DNA of 64,000 nt from Tachypleus tridentatus (GCF_004210375.1 NW_027467782.1:26329276-26393275), one strand, 5' to 3'; counted from the first letter of the stretch, positions 46,100-59,069 are shown. Numbers and translations: made by a program. The notes: a model not told the origin generated them from the sequence alone.

Positions 46100-49000
46100 C
46101 AGCATATCAGTTGAAAGGAAAGATTGGAAATGGGTAAGAGGAGGTAAAGTACATATTGGAAATACATTTTCAATGTAAGAAAATGTTAGTTTCTGAATAA
46201 GTACTACTTCCACTCACCCAAAGACAGAATTCCATACTGCAAAGGTGGAGAGGTTAGTAAAGGTGTGACAGTATGAATACTGTCATTGAGCAAATAGCAA
46301 CTGCCTTAAAAGAATGTGTAACATATGATAAAAAGAAGGCACACATGTGGGGTATAGAACTGTTTCTAGAACAGGTATGCTCTTCTCCTAGTAATGAACA
46401 GAGTAATACCTGTGAGGCAATATGTAATAGGCAAGCATCATATCTGTTTGTAATTGATAATGGGCCCAAATAAATATGTGCCAAGGGTAGAGTGTTGGGG
46501 CACACTGGAGCATGTCAGTTGATGTCTAACTGAGCAAAACATAAAGTAGAAATACTTTGTTATTGTGAGCAACAAAATCAATCTTCCTCATCAAAACAGC
46601 AAAAAACAAAAACTCCATGGGAAGCACCTTGTACAAGTACTTTGACAAAAAGTTAAGTAATTCAGAATCAGCCAATTGTTAATAGATAATGCATAAGTTG
46701 TCTATATATATAACAAGTGTTAGCAGTGAACATAGTGACAGTTAGTCACAGTAAGGTGGCTGATAATGTGATATAAGTGGCTAAGAGAAAAAGCCTCAGG
46801 ATACATCAGATTATGCAAAGTGCTGTCATTTTCTAAAAAATTACAGGAATAAGCACCTTGGATACATTGTATTAGGCCAAATATGGTCTGGCCATGCAGA
46901 AACATCCAGTGCAAATGCCTTGCATAAGAAATTGATTTTGAGATAAACAAGCATGGTAAAACACGTCAGAGGAAGTGTCTTGGATCCAGAACATTATGTT
47001 GCTGAATAATCAATAATTATATTGACAATAGCCCTCTTCTTACCAAGTGAGTACATGTGAGCTGTGAAGTTTGATTTATTTCATTGAAAAATTCCCATTC
47101 AGGAGGAAACTTCCATGGTCCAGGACTCCAGCTACTGGGAACTAGAAGTGGAAAGGACTCTCAATGCTCCAGTAGAATAGGGGGTAGGGGAATGTGCACT
47201 GGGCAGTCTGGAGGAATGATACACTGGAGACAGTGCAATGAGTGTGTGAGATTTCCTATATATTTTGAAAAGCAGAAAGATCCTGATTGTAAGAATCATG
47301 GATCAGTATAGATGGACAAAAATACCAGTCTGCTTTGCTCATGGAGTCTGTTAGTGATGGTCCTTTATAGGTGAAATAGTGATTAAAACAATTATGTATA
47401 TACACACACACCACTACACAAGTGCACAGTAGTCTTACAAAAACACACCATCTAACAGTGAGCATTATAGGAGTATACAGATTTAGTGCTGATATAATTA
47501 TAAGCATACTTGACCAGGCAACATCTATCACCAGGTTGGGCCCTGAAATATAATGTATATCAACAAAATAAAGTAAAAGTTATTAATACATTGTCTTAAG
47601 AAAACGATAAATGCCCAAAAACGACATAGCTAGGATGTGCAAATAATGTGTGACAAATGTATTGGGAGTTGTCTGCATACCAGCCTGAATAATCTTCTCT
47701 AAAGGACAGTAGTTTCGAGCAGCTAAAGAACCAGTTAAATGACAAATTTGGTGAGAAAAACTTAATGTCAAGAGTGATCTTCCATGAACACATCAGAATA
47801 TACCAGTTGTATGAGTTAATGAAACCAACCAGTAAGCATAATAGGTGACAGATCACAGGAAACAAAGAAATTCCATTGCAAGACTCATAAAATGAAGCAG
47901 TACAAACCACATAACATAGAAGAGAAGAAATTGGACACAGAAGTCAGTCCAGATACGAAGAGGAGAACAGATGGAAAATGAGAGGTAAGGAGATAGGAGA
48001 AAAGGTGAAAAAAACCTTCTTGGGCATCCTATGTCTTGGGAAGGTAGGTCTAATCAGGATATAGGATAACATACAAGGAAAAGTAAAGAAAGTGGAAAAC
48101 ATTAATGCCATAAATACTGGGAAAAATGATGAATGTATACCAGGAAAAAGAGAAAATAGCTCTTAATGAAAAGATGGTACAAGGAACATATTGCAATGAC
48201 TTCAAAGGGAGAACTGGATATGGCTACATGAGATTAAGTCCCTGAATAAAGCAAAAATATCAGATAAATGGCACACATGGAGATGGAGTTTGGTGATGTT
48301 GGTATGAAATACCTCCTAGAGCAGTTTCTGGAGGAGCACTCAGGACAGAGGGAAGGGCAGAGGCTGTTGCTCCAATAAGAGACAAAGCAGAAGGAAACAT
48401 GTCCATGCTAGCTAATATGATGCAACCAGCAGAATATAACAAGGAGTGGTCAGGATAAGAGAAATAACTTTGGAGAGAATTCTGGTCATAAGGTAGGCAC
48501 ATAGGTGAAGACCTCTCCAATAGTGACTGAAAGCATCCTCCCCAGAGTTATAAGGTGAGGGACTAGAAATCAAAAAGAAAGAAGTGAGTGGTGAATGTAT
48601 ATATATATATACACACACACACATATTAATAGAGTGAGACAGTACTCTCAGTTGAGAACACAGCTACAGAAATACCTGAGGATGAAGAGACCACCACTCT
48701 GAGAGAAAAACCTGGTCAGAATGGGATAAATAGCTAGACACAGGTTTCATAATTTTGGGAATATGAAACACTAGAACTTTCATGTCATAGTAGTTGGTTT
48801 AGTACAAGATATCCCCAGCCTGAAAACACAGAGATCTGGACATGGTTCCCTCTTACTTAGCTCATGACAGTGGAATTGTCAGACTGAATCATGAAAACAA
48901 ACCCCCAAAAACCCAAAAAGACAACACAAAAGTAAAAACCTAAACTGAATAACATGAGAATAAAAAAGTACCTGCTCAACAATGACATGTTTGAACTCGC

Positions 49001-49110
49001 ATCTACTGTACAATTAGATGTGAATAGCAGTAAAGAAAGAGGAACTTTCAAAGTAAGTAACATAAACACTGAAAATAAGTAAAAATAACAAACTGCCACA
49101 CCCAAAAAAT
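46100..49110 (+). repeat. Unclassified ~3 kb dispersed repeat, copy B
   Basis: Collinear with 6,160-9,300 by the shared landmarks listed there. Further pairs are gaatataccagttgtatgag (47,800) against gaatacaccagcctaatgag (7,842), and acattttcaatgtaag (46,168) against gcattttcagtgcatg (6,392). No open frame is conserved between copies, so no protein can be assigned. A (TA)n(CA)n microsatellite at 48,597-48,622 has grown inside it. Confidence 0.6.
48597..48622. repeat. Microsatellite (TA)n(CA)n
   Basis: A short compound dinucleotide run. Confidence 0.95.
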
Positions 49111-49363
49111 TAACCAAAGAGACATATATCCAAACAGTAATGATTATGCAAATCAGTACAATATTTGTTTAGAACAGGTGAAACTGTTTATTTTAAAATA
49201 CCTGTTATAAGCTTTCAAAGATGTCATTCATATTCACAGTCCCTCTATTGAATTGAAAGCTTCTACTTCTGTTAATTAACTTGTTACAAGACTTTAAAAT
49301 TACACCCTCACCTTAGTAGTCCTTCTGAAGTAACTAATACTGCTTTTCCTTGTATTCACTGAC

Positions 49364-49529
49364 CTGTCATAGGCTTCCATAACTATCATCCATCTACACA
49401 ATCCCTCTGCAGCAGTGAAAGCTGTTTTTATTTTCTCTGGGTCAAAGTCAGCATTTGAAGTGTACTTATCTCTAATAGCTTTGATTGATTTAGAGAGATT
49501 TTGTCCAATAAAGTAAAACATAATTTTTA
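49364..49529 (-). CDS. Dynein heavy chain, stalk/AAA5-side exon (DFDPEKI...EGLCRWM)
   Basis: Reads SKSIKAIRDKYTSNADFDPE, then KIKTAFTAAEGLCRWMIVME and AYD. In dynein heavy chains this is the Y..NP.F.P..I...S.A..GLC.WV.AM..Y block, which follows the microtubule-binding stalk tip region and begins the return helix. The exon ends at TATGACAG before GTCAGT. The start is less sure: the AG at 49,530-49,531 is chosen, but residues before NLSKS do not resemble the family's YDKDN block. Confidence 0.88.
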
Positions 49530-49539
49530 CTAGCAATAC

Positions 49540-51510
49540 AGAAACTACTACTTTTTAACAGGCAAAACAATATGACTAATATAGCCTACCATCTCTGTTA
49601 CCATTATAATACAAATGATAAACCAAAATGCTTTCTGTACACTAATAACAATATACCTACAAACATTGTTTTTAAAGTTTAAAAACACCACAGGTATAAA
49701 AATTATTACTCATACACAAGATCACACAACCAGTACAAAAACTATCTGAACTGACAAATGAACCAAAACAGCTGCTGAAATATTTCAGTAACCAAACTCA
49801 ATTTTTATATAAATCATAAGAACAAATTCTTATAATAATACATATTTTTTTATTTTTCAAAATGTATTAAACCCTATATTAAATTATTTATGGAATATCC
49901 TACATGCCATAACCAGTGAACAAAATAAACATAAGTGAAAAATAAATTAAATCTAATCAGTGTTGCATCAGTACTGAATCAGATTATTTCTGAGTTTGTT
50001 TGTTTTTTCCAGCACAAACCCACATGCTGTGTCTATGGAAATAAAACCCTGGACTTTAACATTGAAAGTAATAAATTCAACTAAACATATATAATTATCT
50101 CATGGAAAAATACTGATAAACTGCTTTTAACCTGTTCTGTGAATCTAATTTCAATTAAACTCAATAAATTACATGTCGTTAAATTGAATTTGGTGGTAAA
50201 TGTACGTTTTGCAAAATTGTGGAGATTGTTGACTTGTAATAAATCATCAAGTGATCAGGTTACAAATATAGAAAAATACTTTTTAAAAAATGAAGTACAT
50301 GTAAAAATGGCTAAAACTAATCTTTAAAAACAATGAAAACAAAATAGTAGTGATGGCATATTCCTCCATGACAGCATAGGGAAGAATTAATGTACAGCAA
50401 TATCCTACAGTACTGAAACTCTTGCTGTGATTCTGGAAAAACCTTTTTATTATGTGATCTGCATTACACTACCAGTTTTTTTATTTGGAGGGGTATTTTT
50501 AGAATGGTCATTTGGGCTTTAGGCCTGTCAGTTGCTAACATCATTAAGGCTATCAATATGGATGAAGTTATTAGCACTTGATCAGTTGTTGTGTGGCTGT
50601 GTAGCCTAGAAAGGGCACTGCTGTACATAATTTAAAGTTCTAATGACCTGTTGAGCTAACTCTTCCTGGCCACTATCCATTTCCCTGTTATATATATCAT
50701 TTAGTAAATTTTATGGATACACTTATTTGACTACTTATCCAAATTAGCACAAACAACAAATTAGTGTAAGTCATAATAAAAATATAAATTAGTTTAGATT
50801 ACCCACAGGGGTAGGATTATCTGGAAATTAAGAAATCTGTCCGGACTGGGGCTTAAATCCATGATGCTTACTTACAATAATACTCTATAACAGTGTTCTA
50901 TTATCTAAGCTATCAGGCTTCAAGTCTCAAATAGCATACTTCTAACCTAACTATTATACCAATATACAAAGAATTTTCAAAAAATCTCATATGTGCAATT
51001 TTTCACCCATTAGTTATGTTCAGTTGCAACTTGCAACAAATAACTACAACTATTAGAAAGGTCCAGACTAATTTTTTTCGTACAAAATTACTTTAGGTAC
51101 TGTTCATTTTCAAAATACTTTGAGAAGAAATATTAAATAATACCTGTTACAAATGTAACTTCTACAAATGTTTCTACTTTCAAAATATCATTTGGTTTGA
51201 TATTTTTCACACAATAAAATTTTGCCAAACCTATAATTTTTCAAAACTTTTTTTGTATACAGTCTGAATTGGTCCCTTTCAGGACAGAGTTTCAGTCAAT
51301 AAACTACTATTTCTAGAAAAATTTACAAAAATGTTTCATTTAATACTATTTCTGAAGGTCTGGATTAACTTATAGGCTACAAAGATCAACAAACACATAC
51401 TGCTTACAAAAGGTTCTGAGTATTGTTGCTTGCGTTCATATTTGGATGCAAAATTATACAGATATTAGAAATTTCTACAAGACTAAAAAAAAGCATTTGG
51501 ATTATACATC
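49540..51510. other. Dynein intron sequence; one expected exon not found
   Basis: The family has a segment with a FWGP..KLL.D..FL..L..YDKDN pattern between the PDPSGSG exon and the DFDPEKI exon. I could not find it here. A degenerate SINE-like piece lies near 49,990-50,085 (gtttgtttgttttttccagc and a diverged body), and a possible tRNA-like remnant near 50,860-50,930. Confidence 0.4.
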
Positions 51511-51515
51511 CCTTA

Positions 51516-51535
51516 TAATATATATATATATATAT
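51516..51535. repeat. Microsatellite (TA)n
   Basis: About ten TA units next to the dynein exon donor at 51,551. Confidence 0.9.
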
Positions 51536-51551
51536 TGCTCTTGGCACATAC

Positions 51552-51668
51552 CACTTCCAGAAGGGTCAGGAATACGATCTGGCTTGATACCTTTGAGGAT
51601 ACAAATTGCTTCCATGACAAGCTAACCCCTGCAGGAGGACTCTTCATAGTTTTCACAATAGTAATATC
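51552..51668 (-). CDS. Dynein heavy chain, stalk exon (DITIVKTMKSPPAGV)
   Basis: Reads DITIVKTMKSPPAGV, then in another frame LVMEAICILKGIKPDRIPDP with SGSG. The family sequence is DI..VK.MK.PP.GV.LVMEA.C.....KP..I.DP.G.G, between the two stalk helices. One base is missing near 51,621-51,624 (GTTAGCTTGTC would be in frame with a second A). With it the exon is 118 nt, starting phase 0 after LNTLTPA. Acceptor TTTTTTAG, donor GTATGT. Confidence 0.93.
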
Positions 51669-52108
51669 CTAAAAAATAAAATAAATTTAAAAGGAATATA
51701 AAATCTAAGATAAGAGATCATATTCAACATTACTATGATATGATAAAAAATATGAAAAAATAAAAATTACAGAAAATAAGTAGTTTTTGTAAAATAAACA
51801 AAATGATACATTAACATATATTAACTTTAATAGCATATAATAATTTTTTAAAAACAAAATGCATGATGTATGAATAATTCTCTATAATTAACAATAATTA
51901 AAAGTAAAGAGTACTTAAAATCAAGAGTTCAGATGAAATACATGTATAAAACTATCAAAATGCAGAATCTGTTGTGCTCATAACACAAATAGAAATACTG
52001 ACAAATGGTTAGATAATATTAAATCTACATATAATAATATATTAGAACTTAATATGAATGTGTTATGACAAAGTAACTGAATAGGCAAAATATTCAAGAA
52101 AGACTTAC

Positions 52109-52422
52109 AGCTGGGGTTAAAGTGTTGAGTGCTGCCAAAGCAGCTTCTAATACTGGCACAGCTTCTGCTAAGTCAGTATCACATTCATTTTTAATGGCCT
52201 GAGCAGCTTCAGCCTGCTCATTAACTTTAACAATCCGCTCCACTTCAGCAATTTCTGCTGATTCTTTCGCTACCACAATCATGATCTCATCAACTTGTTG
52301 ACTAGCAATTACCAGTTGTGGTTGGAGTTCAGTAAGTTCAGTCTGCATTAGAGATACCTTGGCTAGCAGCACGAGCCAGTTTCTCTAGTCCAACCTCGTA
52401 ACGTTTTTGTTTCATCACAATC
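52109..52422 (-). CDS. Dynein heavy chain, stalk coiled-coil exon
   Basis: Reads RYEVGLEKLARAASQ, then in another frame VSLMQTELTELQPQLVIASQ, AEVERIVKVNEQAEAAQAIK and NECDTDLAEAVPVLEAALAA, ending LNTLTPA. This is the first helix of the stalk that carries the microtubule-binding tip. The KL..A..QV..M...L..LQP.L and C..DLAEA.P.LEAA..AL..L hallmarks are all present. One base too many lies near 52,358-52,362 (AGCCAAGGTATC). Acceptor GCTTTAG, donor GTAAGT. AAA1-AAA4 exons, expected upstream, were not found. Confidence 0.95.
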
Positions 52423-52429
52423 CTAAAGC

Positions 52430-52970
52430 ATACATTAGTGTACTAAGACTTTAAATTTATGATACATTATTTGATTTAACTAATTTTTATGTCAACATTT
52501 AAAACATCAGATCATATAAAATATTTGGTGTTGCTGAAACTTGTACAAATAAATAATCATTACTTACACTATTTCACCTGTTTTTGTCAACTTTTAAGTC
52601 GTTATAAAAACCTGTCACATACTAGGATTAATATTAACAATATTTTAATTCCAAAACAAACACAATGAAAAGTCTATGCATTCTATGTATGTTTCTTATA
52701 ATCAGACAGATGTGCAATAATAACAAGATGGCAAACAACAATTTATAAGCATGATAAAATGATTTATTTTAGAATATACTACAAATTTTGACAGAATACT
52801 GGACTCTCCTCTTCAGGTATGATCTCTAGCTAAGCAATATAGGGTTCGTAAATAAGCACAGAAATTAAAACCACATGGATTTAATGTAACAAAAATTATG
52901 TCACATGGTGAGAGGATTATAGACAAAGATAAATGCTGGTGAAATGTAAAAGTGGTAAATAAATTTTGCC
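52430..52970. other. Dynein intron sequence
   Basis: AT-rich. No exon was recognised before the SINE. Confidence 0.45.
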
Positions 52971-52974
52971 AAAT

Positions 52975-53216
52975 TTGTTTGTTTTTGAATTTCACGCTAA
53001 GCTACACAAGGGCTATCTGTGCTAGCCATCCCTTATTTAGCAGTGTAAGACTAGAGGGAAGGCAGCTAGTCATCACCACCCACTGCCAACTCTTGGGCTA
53101 CTCTTTTACCAACAAATAGTGGGATTGATTGCCACATTATAATGCCCTCTCGACTGAAAGTGCAAGCATGTTTGATGCAATGGGGATTCAAACCTCAGAT
53201 AATATAGTGTCAATTT
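52975..53216 (+). mobile_element. tRNA-derived SINE, long type
   Basis: Blocks in order: gtttgtttttgaatttcacg, ctaagctacacaagggctat, ctgtgctagccatcccttat, agactagagggaaggcagct, catcaccacccactgccaac, tcttgggctactcttttacc, tagtgggattgattgccaca, ggggattcaaacctcagata. It retains the aggcagctagt block missing at 40.0 kb, but the tRNA-like end is truncated. Confidence 0.9.
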
Positions 53217-53242
53217 TTTTCAGTTTCTTTCGCAGTTACCAA

Positions 53243-53376
53243 GACAGTTTGTTTGTTTGAAGTTATATACAAAGCTACACTATAAGCTATGTGCGTGCTT
53301 TGCCTATCATAGGTATCGAAACTCGGTTTCTAGCGCTGTAATTCTGCAGACATGCTGTTGTGTCACTGGTATGCTG
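53243..53376 (+). mobile_element. tRNA-derived SINE, short type
   Basis: Blocks: gtttgtttgaagttatatac, aaagctacactataagctat, gctttgcctatcataggtat, cgaaactcggtttctagcgc, tgtaattctgcagacatgct. Good overall match. It lies immediately after a long-type SINE in the same orientation. Confidence 0.8.
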
Positions 53377-53379
53377 GAA

Positions 53380-54025
53380 GATAAAACATTAGAAATTATA
53401 TTCATGCAAAACAATCCCTCTAGCGGATACTATTATAATTCACTATTTAGATGCTGTTTGGTATTAAAATGATGGTGTGGTATGATCATTTTTTATATTT
53501 TTAACTCGAAAGTTTTCTTGGAAAATATTATAGAAAGGTACGAGGAAAGTGGAGCTAGAATGCCATTGTATATTACACAATTTTTAGACAGTTGATTAAC
53601 TGAGAAACTTTACTAATGAAAATAACTAAGCTACTTAACGTATTAGGCTAAAGTAAGTGGAAAGGAAACCAAACGAATTGCCCTAATATTAATAACTACC
53701 GTTAGTTTTGGTAAAAGCATATATTATTATAAATTCTAGCGTTATTAATTACAAGCCTTTCCTGTTTCCATCGTAGATATAAAACTATAATGTAAAATTT
53801 AAGGGCAACATGGAACTTGGTGATCTACTTAGACGATAAAACTATTTAAAAAAATAAATAAAAACCACTTATTTTCATTATTTAAAAGGCCAAACACCTT
53901 ACTGGTCATAGTCATAATCATATAAAATTTAACGTGTGATCACCCAAAAATTATTTTAATTGAAGAAGAGTCATAATCTACCAAATTTGTATCAGTGTTA
54001 CAAAGTCTTACCATTCTTACAATAA
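53380..54025. other. No recognised gene
   Basis: AT-rich spacer between SINEs and LINE. Confidence 0.4.
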
Positions 54026-54029
54026 AATA

Positions 54030-55780
54030 TGAAAAAAAGTATACTTCCACACTGTTCGTTTCATCTAGAAAAAAAAATGGAGATCTTGTTTTTTCTATAA
54101 CGAAGTTCCCATCCTAGGTATCACTCTAATGCTAGTAACCATTCTCTGGACCTTTTCTAACTGTTTAGTGTCTTTCCTAAAGTAAGATGTTCAAGACTTT
54201 GCATATTTCAAATAAGACCAAACAAGTACTATGAAATTACAATTTTTTTAGGCTTACATTCTATATTTCTACCTCTATATAATCTGAAGTGTTAGTCATA
54301 TAAAATTTAACTTGTGATAATCCAAAAGCATTATATTGCTTTTATGATAATTAAACATGATCTGCCATTTATATGCCTGTTAGCTATGTAGGAAGTGCAA
54401 CAAACAATCAATTTATTTATTAATGAAGATGAAAATGGTTGAAAAAATATGTACTACATTTTATTTACAAGTTTGAACAATTTGAAATAACTTGTGTAAA
54501 ACTATAAACATAATTTTACAGCTGAGTTATGTGTGAAAATTTAGAATAATTTTAGGGTTAAAACTTTGTGAATCATCAAGGTTCTTTTGTTATGCAAAAT
54601 GAAAATGAAATGTACCAGTTAAAAACTTAGTCTGTGAACAATTGGGAGTATCTAAAAGAACCAGTTATCCACTACTTAAACCCAGCCACTCGCTCAGTTA
54701 TGTACATTCTCAAACTACAAGTCATGATGTATCATTTAAGGATTTCTCTGTCATCACAGCAGGATCTTTAGACCCTGAATTCTATTGTTTTTAAAAAAGT
54801 CTACCATATAGCTGAAGATCACCTTAATGATTGACAAAGTTCTTTAGACCTAAAGTTGTTATATGTATAAACATTGGTTTATCAGTCCTTTAACTGCTTT
54901 TCTTAACTAAATAAATTAATGATGATGATATAATTTCAGGAACACAATTTTAAAATTTTGTTGATGATGAAACAAGTTATTTCAAAACATTCAAACTTCT
55001 AAATAAAATTTTTTCTGTTCTATCAACTGCCTTATCTTCATTATTAAACCATCATGAATCCATTGCTAGCAGTATATTTACCCAAAACACCAAATAATCT
55101 AAATAATTTTGTAAATCAGAAGCATCTTTCTTACAACATTCAAGACCTAGAGAAATTTGTCAGTTATTTCTTTGTCTGTGTCACTTTGATGTAATTCAAA
55201 ATTGGTAAAGACTCTGATACTATACCCAGAGGTATGCCAATGGTGACATTAATTCAAGTTGTCTAAATTTTGTTTATAACAACCATATATATTCTTCCAT
55301 CCAAAAGCTTTTCTATTAGGTAAACCAACTTATCTCCCACATATTTTTTAACAAGTTTTGTATACTCTCTGAAAATCAATATACACATTCTACACCCTCA
55401 ACTATTTTAATGAATGCCAAAAAATTATCCCCTAGTGAATACCCAAATTTGTTAAACTTTGATGAAATAATTTACTACAAATCTTTTATCAAACTTTTAA
55501 AAACTATCCATCACAGATGTAATGCTAACAGACCTATACTTATATGAACAGTTTTTCTTATCACTTTAAAAAAAGGAAACATTAGCAGACTTGTCTTCTG
55601 AAACCTGTTCATTGTTCCTGAATTTACAAGAAATAGTAGCAAGTCGCTCATGTTTGGTCTGTAACCTTCTTCAAAGCACTGAAGTAATATCTAGTCCAAG
55701 AGAAGTATCATTCTTTCCAATTCCTTGTAAGGTCAAAATTAATTTGATTTTGTTTCTATCTAGTCAGTGGCAGAATAATG
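54030..55780 (-). mobile_element. CR1/L2-like LINE relic, RT domain
   Basis: Minus-strand frames from high to low coordinates: KNDTSLGLDIT (55,700), SANVSFF (55,580), YRSVSITSVMDSF (55,530), VTIGIPLGIVSESLPILNYI (55,225-55,170), and YFRKDTKQLEKVQRMVTSI (54,190-54,130). These correspond in order to KND.A.GLD, ANVTPLF, YRP(V)SLTSV..K, VTSGVPQGSVLGPLLF.IYI and the W.P.Y.KDI..LE.VQRRATK block of CR1-like RTs. All catalytic parts are decayed. Confidence 0.8.
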
Positions 55781-55784
55781 GGAG

Positions 55785-58340
55785 GGAAGACAGAACTGCA
55801 GCCTAGGAGACTTAAGGCAAATGTAGACCCCAAAAAATACAGGCTAGGATACTGTATTTATATTGAAAAAGTAAGAATAATTTAAAAAGAAATGAGTTTA
55901 AAAAAAATATTAATTAGTAATGCAACTTGAAATTTTATAATAATTATGATTTTTTTTTCTCAAGGATTCATGTTAAAATAAGAATAACAATTAAAAATGT
56001 ATCCTAAATAGAAATTAAAAAGGTATCCTAAATAGAAATTTAATTATTTTTCATACATTTGTAGACTAAGGTGTATATTTAATCATGAAGTAATAATTCT
56101 ATAACAAAAATAATATGCTTGAATAGGCTTTGCATTATTCACTGTTCTAGACCACTGCATCTAACAGCTGTTCAGGTTGAGAGATGTCACTTAAATCTAT
56201 TCATAAATATTTAAGAAGAAATAAAATTTAAAAACTAACAAACAATAGTAATGAGTCTTCTTGTGTCATCTCTCAAATTTGAGACCCCACTCCCATCGTA
56301 ACATTTTGCTTTTAATATTTTTACAGAATTTGTTGCTCTTAGTTCATACATTTTAAGCAAATCTCTTTCTTGTATGATGTTTTTTATTTCATGTCATCCT
56401 ATTTAACCACCCCTCTTGGTCATCTTTCTCCTGTCACAGCAGTAATGCTCTTCTTTAAATGTATTTATTGTGCTCTTTGTGATTCATCCTGAGTTGGTAC
56501 TTTCAGCCACACTTTTCTTGTTGTTTTTTATAAGCAGCATGTGTATTTCACACTAAAACAGTAAACAGTATTCCAAGTGACAACTATATAGTTATTTATC
56601 TTGAAAAGGAATGCCTGTTTTGACTTGTAATGAGTATGTGCTATTAGTTGTCTTAACCCTTTTGCTGTGGGTTTGGTGTATGATACATGAGTTTGTCTAC
56701 ACATTTGCATGCATTAAGTATTTGCATTATAACTTTTGATACAGTATGTGTATCTTCACAAACTTTGGTAGACTTTTAGTAAACATTACAATTATGCTAT
56801 ATAAAAAAATCAGATGTAAGACTTTATATTTTTTAAGTTTCTTTACTCAAACTATGTAGGGTCAGTCACTTGACCAACCTCGTAAACATCATAAAAAATT
56901 AAGAAATATAAATTATGCTTTTTTGTGCTAGAATGACTACATATTATAAAATGAAAGTACAAATGTTTAAGTAGCTTAAGTCTCATGATGGTATATATTT
57001 TCATATAATTTTTTTATTATATGGACCTTACAGTCATGTCTAATTGCATAACAAATCTTTCATTGATGTAGGGCACATGCACTTATATCCAGTAAAATAT
57101 AACTGATCTTTAATTTTCCCTGTCTTGGCTGTGTTTTAGTGGACTAGTATTTTGTGATATATAGTCATATTTCAATTATTATACAATATATATATGTATA
57201 TTGATTTTTCCAATTTAGAAATAAATTATTAAACTTATTTTTCTTAACATATAAAATGATAAATCAAGAAGTAAAGGAAACAATTATTTCTTTTGGCTAT
57301 GAACTTTGGACTTAGTTGCTGCTGGACACAAGTTGCTAAGCCTTTTAAAATTTTGTACTAGAGGATATCAAACAATTTTTTTAAAATTCTTTTAGGTTTT
57401 ACATATACATTTGAATAACCAAAAAATCAGAAATAACCAAAATGATACCATTCAATTCCACTATAATTTATTAATCTTAGTTTATAAAATATATTTAGAT
57501 TTAAAAAAAAAACTAAATGAAACTTCAAGTAGGCTAAAGATGCAACCTTTAAATCTTGAATTGAAGGAATGTGGAAGCCTTTTCAAAGATTAAAATAGCA
57601 GGTAAAACCACTCTGGGGATATTTTAAGCTGTTTATTGATTATTCACGTCATATGTTGAAGTAATTGTATATAAGGAACCGTTTCCAAAAATGGAAAGAA
57701 GTGAACAATGTTTGATTCAGTATAGAAGCTATATCTCTGTAAAATAAAAAGATATGAGGTTCTTATTTGATATTATAACTTGATAATGTTTGTAATTTGA
57801 GTTCTTAAATTTGTACAAAACTAGATTTGGTACGTTGACATCACAAACATCAAATTTTAAACAATGCTACATTTAACATATCATGCGACTCACTAATATC
57901 TATATTTGGATGTGTTCTCTGAATATTTACTTTTAAATTAGAAATTAACTCATATATTATATTAAAGTTTGAATTATAACCTTCAGTTTGATTCCAAACT
58001 TACTGATGTAAATTCATAAAATAGTACAATAAAATTTTTAATGCAACATAACAAACTTAATAATATGGTCTTTGATCTGACATGAAAGGGTTAAATGACT
58101 TATCTGCCACATCTAAAACCATCTATATCAAATGCATAATACAAGTTATAATAATTATTTCACTTAATATTGTTAAAAATAATTTACCAAATGTTTGTCC
58201 TATTTAAAATGTGACCCTCAACATAATGAATACAGCTAGAATAATTAGTTTGTCATTGGCAAACTTGACTAATTTATTAGTTCTTTACATCAGTATCATA
58301 CCACTGATCCTTCGAGTTTCTCCACTAAAAACAAGGGTCT
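55785..58340. other. No recognised gene
   Basis: About 2.5 kb of AT-rich sequence. A 27-bp block, ggtatcctaaatagaaattaaa-like, is duplicated at 55,999-56,040. Nothing else is supported. Confidence 0.4.
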
Positions 58341-58349
58341 GTTAGATTG

Positions 58350-58840
58350 GTTAGACTTTGTAGCAAATGTTTGCTGCTTTTTTCTTCTTTTTTTCTTCCA
58401 GCTACTCTATAAATCCCACTGTCCAGTCTTTACCTAACTCCTACTGGTGTGATTTACCTTGCTATTCTTTTTTGTGGCACCTTATCAAAAGCTTAATGAG
58501 AACCCAAGTTCATCGAGTCTACAATCTTGCTTTTGTAACAGATAAGTAAGATTCTCCGTTGGTGAAAGGATATTTAATTTCTTTTATGACATAATTTTTC
58601 TCTCAATTACTTTGTAAATCTTCTTTTACCAGACCTAGATTTTTTTTCACTGTGCAAGTAAGATTAACTGACATATAATTTCTCTAACTCTTAATATGCC
58701 CTTTAAAAATAAAATAAACGTAAGCATCTCTCCACCCCTCAGGCAACACTTTCTTGATTTATCAAAGGCTAAAGAAAAAGTTTTGTATAAATCTTTGTTC
58801 TAAGTGCCAAATATTTTATTTCTTCAGTACTCAAGACTTC
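58350..58840 (-). mobile_element. CR1/L2-like LINE relic, short
   Basis: Minus strand: VLPEGWRDAYVYFIFKG (58,745-58,690), YMSVNLTCTVKKNLGL (58,665-58,625) and AFDKVPQKRIAR (58,500-58,460). These match (V)PE.WK.A.V.PIFK, YRPVSLTSV..K and FQKAFDKVPH.RL in the right order, although the spacing is compressed. Confidence 0.65.
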
Positions 58841-59069
58841 AGTTAAATTTTTTTGGGTAATCATTTCTAAGCATCAAGTATAATATTGTTACAACTACTT
58901 TGTCAGTCACTTTTTATTTTACTTAAACTAAAATATTTTAATGATTTTATTTATTTTGTGTATTTGTTTTAATATATATTTCTACTAAAACTAAACTTGT
59001 GTAAAATATAAAATTTCAGGTTTTATTTTGTGTTTAGTTCCATTGTATGGATTGTCTGTGAATGTGGTT

